From: Streptosporangiaceae bacterium
Lineage (GTDB): Bacteria > Actinomycetota > Actinomycetes > Streptosporangiales > Streptosporangiaceae
NCBI GenBank assembly: GCA_025964695.1
Contig: JAOPYK010000249.1
Location: 84,061 to 148,060 of the forward strand
Reading direction: 5' to 3'
DNA length: 64,000 bases
The position numbers and the translations under genes are program-made. The notes beneath the pieces are model-generated. The model was not told the DNA's origin. It saw nothing but the letters and a program-made list of their open reading frames with translations, and made no database searches. Below, piece after piece: positions 42,192 through 51,015 of the stretch (position 1 is its first letter; each line of letters begins with the position of its first letter).

Positions 42192-42974
42192 TCAGAGGTC
42201 GATGGAGTAGTCAAGGATCACTCGATCGGCGGGGATGACGATGTCGCGGCAGACCTCGAGCACTCGGCTACCGGACAGCATCCGCCGGGTGATGGCGAAG
42301 ACGGGGACGCCGGCGGCCATCCGGAGGGTCTCGGCCTCCTCCGGGGTGGGCATCCGCGACCGTACGGACTCCTCGACCCGCGTCGCCGGGTGGCCGAGAA
42401 AGGCCAGCTGGGCCGGCGTACCACCAGGCCAGGGCTCCCGGCCGGGGTTCGCCACGGGGGTGTCGGCGACGAAGTCCCACGGGAGGTAGTTGACCGAGAT
42501 CTGCTGCGGATGCCCACGGGCGTAGAAGACGAACCGGCGGCGCAGCAGCATGGTGCCCACGGGCAGCTCGAACAGCGCGGCCAGTTCCTCCGGTGCCCGG
42601 ACCCGGGTGTAGACGCGCTCCAGCCGGTATTCCTGCCAGGTGATCCGCTGGTCGTGCGTGAAGGAGGTCGCGGGCGCTGGGGGCGGTGAACCACCCCCGG
42701 CCGCCTGCTGCCCCGTCTCCACTCGGTACCTGTCCATGGCCACCCTGCGGGCCGGCGGGCGGACGCGCACGATCGTGCCGCCGCCACGGCGCGTCTCCAC
42801 CAGACCCTCGCCGCGGAGCAGGGCGATGGCCTGGCGGATGACGATCTCCGATACGCCGTGGGTGGCCGCCAGAACCGCCATGGTCGGCAGCCGAGAGCCT
42901 GGTGGATGGCCACCGTCCCGGATCCGTTCCCTGAGTTCCTCGGCGATCCGGCGGTAGGCCGGGCGGTCCGGCAT
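42192..42974 (-). CDS. GntR-family regulator, HutC/UTRA type
   Basis: 260 aa. Winged helix at about 5-75 (AEELRERIRDG, GSRLPTMAVLAATHGVSEIV) and a UTRA effector domain (about 100-258) ending RDIVIPADRVILDYSIDL. UTRA regulators sense sugars, amino acids or drugs. It is divergent from a 70-aa gene and upstream of glgB on the same strand. Its target could be either; the inverted repeat near 43045 favours the small gene. Confidence 0.88.
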   Translation of the reverse strand: MPDRPAYRRIAEELRERIRDGGHPPGSRLPTMAVLAATHGVSEIVIRQAIALLRGEGLVETRRGGGTIVRVRPPARRVAMDRYRVETGQQAAGGGSPPPAPATSFTHDQRITWQEYRLERVYTRVRAPEELAALFELPVGTMLLRRRFVFYARGHPQQISVNYLPWDFVADTPVANPGREPWPGGTPAQLAFLGHPATRVEESVRSRMPTPEEAETLRMAAGVPVFAITRRMLSGSRVLEVCRDIVIPADRVILDYSIDL

Positions 42975-43044
42975 GGGGCCTCACCTCCGATTCGGACTAC
43001 CGGCGAGGGCATGGTCCGCTTACGGACAGCTTGACGTCTCCCTG

Positions 43045-43069
43045 TCTGTGTATCACTTTCGTATACAGA
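43045..43069. promoter_or_regulatory. Candidate GntR operator/promoter
   Basis: TCTGT (43045-43049) and ACAGA (43065-43069) form an inverted repeat around an AT-rich core containing GTAT twice, and TTGACG (43031-43036) is a -35 candidate on the plus strand. The site lies 30 bp before the 70-aa gene. Confidence 0.4.
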
Positions 43070-43098
43070 AGGCATTCCTCGGGGAAGGGACTACCCAA

Positions 43099-43311
43099 AT
43101 GGGAGACTTCGAGGATCTCAAGGCCGCCATCGAGGCCGAGTTCCCCGGCTGGCTGGTCTGGCGCAGCGATGCGGGTCGCTGGTACGCCACCCGCAGCGGG
43201 GACCTGTCGGACGCACAGCTAGAAGCCGGATATGCGATGACCGTCGCCGCGGACGATCACGTCGGGCTGCGTCATCTGCTGGTCGACCAGATGCGCAAGG
43301 ACCAGAAGTGA
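43099..43311 (+). CDS. Small hypothetical protein (70 aa)
   Basis: Starts MGDFEDLKAAIEAEFPGWLV and includes WRSDAGRWYATRSG. It is soluble and mildly acidic at the N-terminus. Small proteins of this kind are often encoded divergently from GntR/UTRA genes in actinomycetes, but I cannot name a function. It is followed at once by a very strong terminator, so it is a single-gene transcript. Confidence 0.65.
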   Translation: MGDFEDLKAAIEAEFPGWLVWRSDAGRWYATRSGDLSDAQLEAGYAMTVAADDHVGLRHLLVDQMRKDQK

Positions 43312-43314
43312 CAC

Positions 43315-43356
43315 CCCGGGTCCCGGTCCGTTCACGGGGGCGGACCGGGACCCGGG
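43315..43356 (+). terminator. Strong terminator after the 70-aa gene
   Basis: A perfect 16-bp stem (43315-43330 with 43341-43356) and 10-nt loop begins three bases after the stop codon. It is the longest uninterrupted stem seen in the window. Confidence 0.85.
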
Positions 43357-43542
43357 TACAGCCGGTGCGATAGATACCTCTGCTACTGCGGATACCTAGC
43401 AGTGTCGGCCGGAGTAAGGTCCCCGGCCTTCAAAGAAAAACCGTGAGCCCGAAAGCCCGAACTTGCACCCATCCGATGACGTTCTAACGGGTGTGGCACG
43501 ATCCGGCCGCCTGGCCGGGCCACCCGCTCCCAGGAGGGCCCC
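43357..43542 (+). promoter_or_regulatory. Leader region of the GH39-like gene
   Basis: 186 bp without a gene. It contains an inverted repeat CTGCTA/TAGCAG (43380-43402), two direct GATACCT copies, and further short hairpins with CACCC/GGGTG near 43467-43496. It should hold the promoter of the glycosidase-P450 pair. I could not match it to a known riboswitch. Confidence 0.4.
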
Positions 43543-44946
43543 GTGGACGGCTCCAGCCGGTCTAGCGTTACCCCCGTGACCATGCTCACACCCCGGCAGG
43601 GCCGGCACGGGAAAAGCCGTCGCCGGGCGCTGTTCCTGATCGCGCTGATCAGCGGTCTGGCCGGGGTCCTCACCACGGCGATCGTCCTCGCGTTGACCGG
43701 GGACCACGGCGGCCCCGGCCCGGTGGCGGTCAGCGCCAAGGAGGTCGGCACCGTCGCCGCCGGAGCGCCCAGGTCCTGGCCGGCCTGGGGTTTCACGCAC
43801 ACCCAGAACAGCGCGGACGGGCCCCAGGGGTTCGACCAGGCGCGCGCCGACCTCGCAGCCCAGCCGGTCGTGCAGGTCCAGTCCATCATGGGATGGGGGA
43901 CCGACAACCCGGAGCCCGCCAACGGCGCGTTCAACTTCGGCAGCCTGGACAAGCGCATCCAGCTGATCCGCGAGACCAAGGGCACCCCGGTGATCACCCT
44001 GTGCTGCTCACCCGACTGGATGAAGGGCGGGGCGCAGGGCCAGACCGACTGGGCGAAGCTCGAGACGGCCCCCTCGCCGCAGCATTACGACGACTTCGCC
44101 CAGCTGGCGGCCAAGGTCGCGGCGCGCTATCCGGACGTCAAGTACTTCGTCGTCTGGAACGAGTTCAAGGGCTTCTTCGACAACGGCCGCAACCGCTGGG
44201 CCTACGAGGACTTCACCACGTTCTACAACAAGGTCTACACCGCGCTGAAGAAGGTGAACCCCGACATCAAGGTCGGCGGGCCGTACATGGTGATGAACAG
44301 TAACGTGCCGAACCAGTCCGATCAGTCGGCCGTCCGCGGCTCCTGGGGCAGCCTCGATCCGCGGGTCATCGACGCGGTGCGGTACTGGATGAAGAACAAG
44401 AAGGGCGCCGACTTCCTCGCGGTGGACGGCTGGTCGCTTCCCGAGCAGCGCCAGATCCCGGTCAACGAGTTCAGCGTGCTCTCCAAGTTCTCCGATGTCA
44501 CCAAGTGGCTGCGCGGGCTGGGCGGTGACCTGCCGATCTGGTGGGCCGAGTGGTACGTCGAGCCGGCGGGCGCGGGCTGGACCGACGAGCACCTCGGTGC
44601 CGTGCAGGCGGCCGCGATGATGGAGTTCGTTCGTGGCGGCGCCGCCACCGCGCTCTACTGGAGCCCGCAGACCGCCACCTCGACGGACTGCACCGGCTGC
44701 CTCTGGTCGGGCGCGCAGGCGGGGGGCCGAGGGACTCCCACCCTCACGATGTTGCAGAACTTCGCCAAATGGTTCCCCCCGGGCACCACACTGATGGGCG
44801 TGAAGAGCAGCAACCCCACGGTGCGGACGCTGGCGTCGACCAAGGAGCTGCTGGTCGTCAACGCCGGCGACCGGCCCGCCACGAGCGTCGTCGACGGCAA
44901 GACGCTGGACCTAGGCCCCTACGAGGTCCGATGGATCGGCAGATGA
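43543..44946 (+). CDS. Membrane-anchored GH39-like glycoside hydrolase
   Basis: 467 aa. A basic N-terminus and one membrane segment (about 28-52) anchor an extracellular (beta/alpha)8 domain. Clan GH-A acids are visible: Glu207 in FVVWNEFKG (acid/base) and Glu336 in PIWWAEWY (nucleophile). Overall layout resembles PslG-type endoglycosidases that trim exopolysaccharide. The C-terminal 60 residues form a small beta domain. GTG 43543 has GGAGGG upstream. It faces the polysaccharide operon from the other strand, which suggests a shared polymer substrate. Its stop overlaps an ATG of the P450 frame. Confidence 0.75.
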   Translation: MDGSSRSSVTPVTMLTPRQGRHGKSRRRALFLIALISGLAGVLTTAIVLALTGDHGGPGPVAVSAKEVGTVAAGAPRSWPAWGFTHTQNSADGPQGFDQARADLAAQPVVQVQSIMGWGTDNPEPANGAFNFGSLDKRIQLIRETKGTPVITLCCSPDWMKGGAQGQTDWAKLETAPSPQHYDDFAQLAAKVAARYPDVKYFVVWNEFKGFFDNGRNRWAYEDFTTFYNKVYTALKKVNPDIKVGGPYMVMNSNVPNQSDQSAVRGSWGSLDPRVIDAVRYWMKNKKGADFLAVDGWSLPEQRQIPVNEFSVLSKFSDVTKWLRGLGGDLPIWWAEWYVEPAGAGWTDEHLGAVQAAAMMEFVRGGAATALYWSPQTATSTDCTGCLWSGAQAGGRGTPTLTMLQNFAKWFPPGTTLMGVKSSNPTVRTLASTKELLVVNAGDRPATSVVDGKTLDLGPYEVRWIGR

Positions 44947-44957
44947 GGAGAGCTACG

Positions 44958-46214
44958 GTGGCGCCGGATTCCGCGGTCGCGGACATCGACCTCGTGAGCA
45001 TGGAGTTCTGGGGTCGTGCGCCCGCCGAGCGGCATGCCGACTTCGCCCGGCTCCGGGCGCACGACGGCCCGGTGTTCTTCGCCGAGCCGAGGATCCCTCT
45101 CCTGCGGGCCGGGAAGGGCTTCTACGCGCTCGTCCGGCACGCGGACGTCCAGACCGCGAGCCGCAACGCCAAGGTGTTCAGCAGCGAACCCGCCGCGACC
45201 TCACCGGAACCCCCTCCGTGGCTGGCTGCCGTGTTCGGCACGCCCATGGTCAACATGGACGATCCGCGTCATGCTCGGTTGCGGCGCATCGTCTCTCGTG
45301 CCTTCAGCGCCAAGATGCTGTCGAAGATCGAGGCGGACATCCAGGTCACCGCCGCCCGCATCGTCGACGACGTCCTCGCCTCCGGGGCCGGCGACTTCGT
45401 CGAGCAGGTCGCGGCCCGGCTTCCCATCAACGTCATCTGCGCGATGATGGGCGTCCCGGAGGAGCTGCGGCCGTACGTCCTGGATCGCATCGACGCGATG
45501 ACGGAGTACTCAGGGGTCCGTGGATCGCTGCTGCACCCCAGGACGCTTCGCCTGCTCGCGGGCAACCTCAAGGCCATCGTCGATCTGCACCGGCTGGTCG
45601 CCCGGCTAGGGCGTGCCCGGCTGGCGGAGCCCGCCGACGACCTGGTCTCGGCCCTCGTCAACGCGAACGTCGATGGCGAACGGCTGTCGGTCAAGGAGCT
45701 CGGTTCGTTCTTCGACCTGCTGCTCGTCGCGGGCAACGAGACGACCCGCAACGCCCTCGCCCACGGGCTCAAGCTCTTCTCCGACCACCCGGATCAGCGT
45801 GCCCTGCTGCTGGAGGACTACGAAGCGCGGATCGGGGGCGCGATCGAGGAGATCATCCGCTACGTCTCGCCGATCATCCAGTTCCGGCGGACCCTGACCG
45901 AGGACTACGAGCTGGGTGGCCACACGTTCAGGACCGGCGAGAAGGTGGTGCTGTTCTATCTCGCCGCCAACCGCGACGAGGACGTCTTCGCCGACCCGGA
46001 CGCGTTCGACATCACCCGCTCACCCAACCCGCACGTGGGTTTCGGTGGTCCCGGACCGCACCTGTGCCTGGGCGCGAATCTGGCCCGCATGGAGCTGAAG
46101 ATCATGTTCCGTGAGCTGTTCACCCGGCTCCCGGAGATCCGTGCCATCGGGGAGCCTGAGCTGCTGCTGTCCAACTTCGACAACGGAGTGGTCCGCCAGC
46201 CCTTCACGTTCTGA
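44958..46214 (+). CDS. Cytochrome P450
   Basis: 418 aa. Haem-binding motif FGGPGPHLCLG with Cys at about 370, I-helix AGNETT and the ExxR stretch EEIIRYVSP are intact. The IIQFRRTL and HLCLGANLARMEL sequences are close to the CYP124/125/142 group, which oxidises steroid side chains or methyl-branched lipids. That would fit the igr-type operon at the left end, but the gene sits 39 kb away beside a glycosidase. GTG 44958 has GAGGAG at proper spacing; ATG 44943 overlaps the glycosidase stop. Confidence 0.88.
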   Translation: MAPDSAVADIDLVSMEFWGRAPAERHADFARLRAHDGPVFFAEPRIPLLRAGKGFYALVRHADVQTASRNAKVFSSEPAATSPEPPPWLAAVFGTPMVNMDDPRHARLRRIVSRAFSAKMLSKIEADIQVTAARIVDDVLASGAGDFVEQVAARLPINVICAMMGVPEELRPYVLDRIDAMTEYSGVRGSLLHPRTLRLLAGNLKAIVDLHRLVARLGRARLAEPADDLVSALVNANVDGERLSVKELGSFFDLLLVAGNETTRNALAHGLKLFSDHPDQRALLLEDYEARIGGAIEEIIRYVSPIIQFRRTLTEDYELGGHTFRTGEKVVLFYLAANRDEDVFADPDAFDITRSPNPHVGFGGPGPHLCLGANLARMELKIMFRELFTRLPEIRAIGEPELLLSNFDNGVVRQPFTF

Positions 46215-46237
46215 GCATCACCAGCGATCGCGGACGG

Positions 46238-46588
46238 TCAGGGGTGGAAGATCCACTCGTCGTTCTCTTCGGGACCGGCGGCCGGGACGGCCGGGACCGG
46301 CGGCCTCGCCTGCCGGGGGACGACCGCCGGGAGTACAGGTGGCCTGCTGCGGGCCCGGCGCGCGAGCGCGGCCGGCAGCGTCAGGCCGGAGATCAGGAAC
46401 ACGGCGACGAGCCCCCAGCCGGGCGACCAGACTCCCGTCACGAGCATCACCCCGGCCACCACGCTGACCAGGGTGGGGCTCGCCGCGCTGGCGACGACCA
46501 GCCGGCCGATCGGGTCCAGCCCGGGCACGAGCAGCCAGAAGGCGAAGCCCGGCAGGCCGAAGATGAGCAGCATCAGCAGCATTGTCAT
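46238..46588 (-). CDS. Small membrane protein of the polysaccharide operon
   Basis: 116 aa: two or three hydrophobic segments (starting MTMLLMLLIFGLPGFAFWLL) and a short Pro-rich cytoplasmic tail ending ENDEWIFHP. The ATG shares one base with the preceding stop (TAATG). No family is recognised. It is the last of seven coupled genes and may be an accessory subunit of the large membrane protein upstream. Confidence 0.6.
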   Translation of the reverse strand: MTMLLMLLIFGLPGFAFWLLVPGLDPIGRLVVASAASPTLVSVVAGVMLVTGVWSPGWGLVAVFLISGLTLPAALARRARSRPPVLPAVVPRQARPPVPAVPAAGPEENDEWIFHP

Positions 46589-48768
46589 TAGGAGATCCTC
46601 GCGAATCTCTCGATGATGACCGCCATCACGCCGACGAACAGCGGGATGGTGAGCACGGTCAGTGGGCGTAGCCGCCGGTACTCGGCGGGGACGAGCCGCA
46701 GCCTGCGCAGCTCCCGCGCCATCAGCACGCCGAGCAGCACCGGCAGATAGATCAGCCCCGCCGGGGTCCACGGGGAGGATCGCAGTCCCAGCCCGGCCGG
46801 CTTGGGTACGGGCGGGTTGGGTTCGGGTGGCGGCTTGCGCAGCGCGTAGACGGCGGCGTCGCGGTCCGCGTACACCACCCTGATCTCGGGAGAGGCGGCC
46901 AGCGCCGCCCGCAGCCTGGTCCCGTAGTCGGCCGACAGGCCGGAGGTGAGGTGCTGGTACTGCTCGTGACTTCGGGTGGTGACGAAGAAGCCGCCGGGTC
47001 CCTGGGCCTTCATCAGGGTCAGGATCCGGGTGATGTCCGCCGGGTTGTTGCGGTTCACCACCACCGGGGTCCTGGTGAACCGCTCCCAGCTCCGGTAGGA
47101 CCACGGCATGACGGGTTCCCCGCCCACGGCCGTCGGATCGTCCGCGCTGTACCAGACGATGCCGACGGCGCCCTTCGTCTGGCGCAGGGTGACGTCGAAG
47201 GCCTTCACATCGCTGGGATGCACCTGCTCGTACGCCTCGTTGCCGTAGCGCACGGTGAGAAAGCCGAACGTCATCAGCATCCCGAACACCGACGCGGCCA
47301 GGACGGCCGGCCAGTGCCGGCGCCGGCCGGCCCGCAGCCACCCCAGCCGGATGCGCACGGTCGGATCACGCACCGCCGGGGCGTCGAAGGCCGCGGGGAA
47401 GAACAGGTAGGAGATCAGCAGGCAGGCGGCCGGCAACATGAAGAAGTAGATCCGCAGCGCCAGCTCGCCGCCGTAGTTCTGCAGTCCCAGCGTGGTGAAC
47501 GGCACCAGCATCAGCACCAGGGCGACCCGGTCGTCGATGCCCCGCCAGCGGCGCCGCAGCAGGCCGAGCCCGGCCAGCAGCATCAGAACGACCGCGATGA
47601 CGATGCGCAGCTTCTGGACCTCCGCCGTCTCCGGGCTGGTCTGGCTGATCCGGTCGCCGACGCTCTGGTTGAAGTTCTGCCAGAACTTGCCCAGCCCGCC
47701 CAGGAGCTCGCCCTTTCGGCTGGACCAGTAGGCGACGGTCATGAAGCTGACCCAGGCGGCGTAAATGACACCGGTCAGGAAGGGCAGGCCCCGCAGGTTG
47801 CACCGGCGGGCCACCACCAGCCCGAAGCTGGCCGCCGTCATCAGGAACGGGGTGAGCTGGTGGTCCGCGGTGCCGACCACGATCAGCGCCACGAGCAGGA
47901 CGAACAGAATCCGGCGCTCGCGGAGCGGGACCTGCGGGACCGGCAGCTCACCCGGGTCCTTGGGCCCGAAGAGCACGTTGTAGATCCGCCAGAACGGCCC
48001 GGTGCGCTCCGCGGTCTCCGCGCTGCGGCGCCGGCCCGACCGGCGGGTCGTCTCGTCCTGGTGCCGGAACCAGTTGACCAGGATCGCGACGAAGTAGAGG
48101 TACAGCAGGTACGCGAACGCCTGCGGTGACAGGTAGTCCTGGCCCACCCAGTTGGCCACCACGAACAGCCAGGCGGCGAACCACTTGGCCCGCCAGGTGG
48201 CCCGCAGCACCCGCAGGATCAGCATGTACGGGACGAGGTACATCAGCTCGGTCAGCGGCGGTGCCCAGCGCAGGATCGGCTCGATGTCGTTCTGCCCGAC
48301 GGCCTTCATCAGGAAGGCGATGAACGCGAAGAAGCCAGGAGTGCTGAAGCGCGCGTCCAGCAGGGCGTCGGTGGTGTGCGTACGGGCGATGTACTCGATC
48401 AGCCCGGCGTGCTGCCAGGCCGTCGGGAACCGGGCGTACGCCTCGAGCGACTGGGCCACGGTGTGCAGGGAGAACAGCAGGAGCAGGATCTGCACGGTCA
48501 GCAGCAGCCGGTGCGGCCGGCTGAAGGCGAGGGTGAGCAGGAACGCCAGGACCATGAGGGCCGCGCCGAGCAGGGTGAGGACCGGCAGCACTCCGATCAG
48601 CCCATAGCCGTTCATGGCGTCGAGGTTCACCCCGCCCAGCGGGGCCCAGAACAGGACGGCGCCCACGACCACGAGCAGGCTCATGCTCAGCACGGGCCTC
48701 CGGCCAGGATCCTGCGGTCTCGACGGAGCCGCCTCGACCTTCTCAGCCTCGCGAGCCGTCACGCTCAA
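46588..48768 (-). CDS. Large polytopic membrane protein, GT-C/polymerase-like
   Basis: 726 aa with about 13 membrane segments. A periplasmic loop lies near residues 130-160, and a soluble extracellular region (about 520-655) ends VVYADRDAAVYALRK, as in GT-C glycosyltransferases. It has no clear Wzy or ArnT signature, so polymerase or lipid-linked glycosyltransferase is inferred from topology and operon position. The start overlaps the flippase stop: TTG 48768 (TTGA) or GTG 48762, neither with a strong ribosome site. Confidence 0.65.
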   Translation of the reverse strand: MSVTAREAEKVEAAPSRPQDPGRRPVLSMSLLVVVGAVLFWAPLGGVNLDAMNGYGLIGVLPVLTLLGAALMVLAFLLTLAFSRPHRLLLTVQILLLLFSLHTVAQSLEAYARFPTAWQHAGLIEYIARTHTTDALLDARFSTPGFFAFIAFLMKAVGQNDIEPILRWAPPLTELMYLVPYMLILRVLRATWRAKWFAAWLFVVANWVGQDYLSPQAFAYLLYLYFVAILVNWFRHQDETTRRSGRRRSAETAERTGPFWRIYNVLFGPKDPGELPVPQVPLRERRILFVLLVALIVVGTADHQLTPFLMTAASFGLVVARRCNLRGLPFLTGVIYAAWVSFMTVAYWSSRKGELLGGLGKFWQNFNQSVGDRISQTSPETAEVQKLRIVIAVVLMLLAGLGLLRRRWRGIDDRVALVLMLVPFTTLGLQNYGGELALRIYFFMLPAACLLISYLFFPAAFDAPAVRDPTVRIRLGWLRAGRRRHWPAVLAASVFGMLMTFGFLTVRYGNEAYEQVHPSDVKAFDVTLRQTKGAVGIVWYSADDPTAVGGEPVMPWSYRSWERFTRTPVVVNRNNPADITRILTLMKAQGPGGFFVTTRSHEQYQHLTSGLSADYGTRLRAALAASPEIRVVYADRDAAVYALRKPPPEPNPPVPKPAGLGLRSSPWTPAGLIYLPVLLGVLMARELRRLRLVPAEYRRLRPLTVLTIPLFVGVMAVIIERFARIS

Positions 48769-50186
48769 GTGATATCCCGCTCAGGCCCGGTCGCGGAAGG
48801 CCGCGGTTCGATGTCGTTACCCGATATGCCGGACGCACCGCCGGCCGCACCGCCGGCCGCGGGGCCGGGTGCGGCGGCACGGCGCAGCGCCGGATAGACG
48901 AAGACGGCCACGGCCGTGTTCACTGCGAGCACCATGAAGCCGATGGTGACCAGCCGGGAGGGATCGATGAACGCCATCACCAGCCCCAGGACGCCGAGGA
49001 ACCGGACCCCCTGGAGCAGGGCGATCAGGCGGGTGCGGGACTGAACCCGCAGCACGCCGCAGTACAGCTCGATCAGTGCCTTCGGCAGAGTCGCCAGCGC
49101 CAGGAGCTGCAGCAGCGGAGCACCCTTGGCGGCATAGCCGTGGCCGAGGACTCCCAGGGCGAACGGAGCGCACAGCACGATCAGCACGATGACCGGGATC
49201 AGCAGCGTGTACGTGCGGCGCAGCGCCGCCCGGGTGGACCCGGCCAGCACCGTGGCGTCGAAGGCGCCCTCCACCGTCAGCGACAGCGACAGCGTGAGCG
49301 CCAGCAGGTCGAGCATCATCCCCAGCGCCCAGGCCATCTGGAAGTAGGCGTTGGTGGTCGAGTCGATGTGCGCCGCCACGATCACCGGGATCAGGCTGAT
49401 GGCGGCGTACTGGAAGAGGCCGCCGAGGTAACCGCCGCCGAGATAACGCCAGATCTCACGGTAGGTGGGCCGGTCTCCGCGCCCGGAGTTCACGCGCGCG
49501 TGCGCCGGGATGAGCCGCCCGAAGATGAAGGCGTTCACCGGCACCAGGGCCACCATCACCGGGATGAACCACGAGAGCACGACCCCGTCATGGGGGAAGG
49601 ACATCGCCAGCGCGAGCAGCAGCACCAGCTTGGTGGCGCCGAACAGGGTGTTGACCACCGGCACCCAGCCAGCCCGCCGCAGGCCCGTGAACACCCCCTC
49701 CTGCTGGTTGAACAGGTTCCAGGCGACCGCCATGGCGATGAACCACAGCCCCGGCCAGAATCCGCGCAGATGCTGGAACGAGGGGCCCCACCAGCCGAGG
49801 GTGAGCAGGAAGCCCAGGCCCAGCAGCGCGGCGGCGCCCGCGCCCAGAGCGTAGGCGCCCGCGACCAGCAGGCCGGTCTTGCGAGCGGTCTGCGGGATGA
49901 ACCGGATGAGCAGGAAGTTCAGCATCGTGACGCCGCCGACGAACATGATGGCCTGGATCTCGGCCCAGTTGCGGCCGACGTCGGCGGCGCTGTAGGAGAC
50001 GGCGCCCAGCGTCCAGTAGGCCAGGCCCAGCAGGCCGGTGAGCCCCCCGTTGGCCATCAGCGCGTAGGCGTTGCGGAAGAGCGGATTGGACAGCTCGCCG
50101 CGCAGTGCCGACAGCCGCCGCGGGGCCCGGATCGGATCGGACGCCGCCACCGGATCGACTGCAGGATCCACCATGGGTTCAACCAT
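48765..50186 (-). CDS. Oligosaccharide flippase (Wzx/MVF-like)
   Basis: 473 aa, about 12 membrane segments in the MATE/MVF fold. NPLFRNAYALMANGGLTGLLG at the start and repeated polar glycines in segments are typical of polysaccharide exporters. It would flip a lipid-linked repeat unit across the membrane for the polymer made by this operon. ATG 50186 overlaps the deacetylase end by eight bases. The C-terminus is a long Ala/Gly-rich cytoplasmic tail. Confidence 0.82.
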   Translation of the reverse strand: MVEPMVDPAVDPVAASDPIRAPRRLSALRGELSNPLFRNAYALMANGGLTGLLGLAYWTLGAVSYSAADVGRNWAEIQAIMFVGGVTMLNFLLIRFIPQTARKTGLLVAGAYALGAGAAALLGLGFLLTLGWWGPSFQHLRGFWPGLWFIAMAVAWNLFNQQEGVFTGLRRAGWVPVVNTLFGATKLVLLLALAMSFPHDGVVLSWFIPVMVALVPVNAFIFGRLIPAHARVNSGRGDRPTYREIWRYLGGGYLGGLFQYAAISLIPVIVAAHIDSTTNAYFQMAWALGMMLDLLALTLSLSLTVEGAFDATVLAGSTRAALRRTYTLLIPVIVLIVLCAPFALGVLGHGYAAKGAPLLQLLALATLPKALIELYCGVLRVQSRTRLIALLQGVRFLGVLGLVMAFIDPSRLVTIGFMVLAVNTAVAVFVYPALRRAAAPGPAAGGAAGGASGISGNDIEPRPSATGPERDIT

Positions 50187-51015
50187 GACGGTTCAGTCGG
50201 CGTGCTGCATAGCGCGTTCTGCGCACGATCGCGTATCCCTTCGTGAGCGCCCGGTCCCGCAGATACAACAGCGGGACGCCCTGGCCCTCCGCGATCCGGC
50301 CGAAGCGCTCCAGCGACGTCGACCAGCGCACCGTGAGCCGCGGGATGGCGAGCACGTCATGCCGGTCGGCGGCCAGATCGTTGGCGACCGCGCAGGCGGT
50401 CTCGTAACCGGCGGCGTGCACCGCCCGCCGCACCCGCGCGCTGGAGTAGCCATAGGGGTAGGCCATCGTGGTGACGGGCCGCGCCAGCCGATCCTCCAGC
50501 GACTCCTTGTTGCGGGTCAGTTCGTCCCTCAGCCGTCCCTCGGAGAGCTGGTCGAGCTGAGGGTGGCTGTGGCTGTGCCCGCCCATCTCCACGCCGTGCT
50601 CGACGGCCTCGCGCAGCTGGTCCCACGACATCATCCGGTCCAGCGGCCGGCCCGCCGCGTCCGCGCCCGCGTCGGCCAGCCAGCCGGTGGTCACGAACAC
50701 GGTAGCCGGGAAGCCGAGGTCGTCGAGCACGCCCAGCGCGTGCCGGTGGAAGTCGGCGTAGCCATCGTCGAAGGTGATGACCACCGGCTTGTCCGGCAGC
50801 CGCTCAGCCGTCCCGTGGCCCGTCCCCTGACCAGAAGGGTTCTGCCGCGACCGCAAGATCGTGGCCAGCCCGCCGAAGGACAGTGGGGTGAAGCCGCGGT
50901 CCTTGAGCAGGACCATCTGGTCGGTGAAGGCGCCGGGGCTCACGGCGAGCGCCGCGGTCTCGGGCGGCGGCCGCTCATGGATCGAGTGGTACATGAGGAT
51001 GGGCACGCGGATCAT
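50179..51015 (-). CDS. Polysaccharide deacetylase (CE4/NodB family)
   Basis: 278 aa. The metal and catalytic motifs are PVVITFDDGYADF (TFDDG) and GHSHSHPQLDQL (HxxxH). An early YHSIHE motif is also usual in this group. There is no signal peptide, so it may act in the cytoplasm or on a lipid-linked intermediate at the inner face. It would remove N-acetyl groups from a hexosamine in the repeat unit. ATG 51015 shares a base with the upstream TAA. Confidence 0.88.
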   Translation of the reverse strand: MIRVPILMYHSIHERPPPETAALAVSPGAFTDQMVLLKDRGFTPLSFGGLATILRSRQNPSGQGTGHGTAERLPDKPVVITFDDGYADFHRHALGVLDDLGFPATVFVTTGWLADAGADAAGRPLDRMMSWDQLREAVEHGVEMGGHSHSHPQLDQLSEGRLRDELTRNKESLEDRLARPVTTMAYPYGYSSARVRRAVHAAGYETACAVANDLAADRHDVLAIPRLTVRWSTSLERFGRIAEGQGVPLLYLRDRALTKGYAIVRRTRYAARRLNRHG

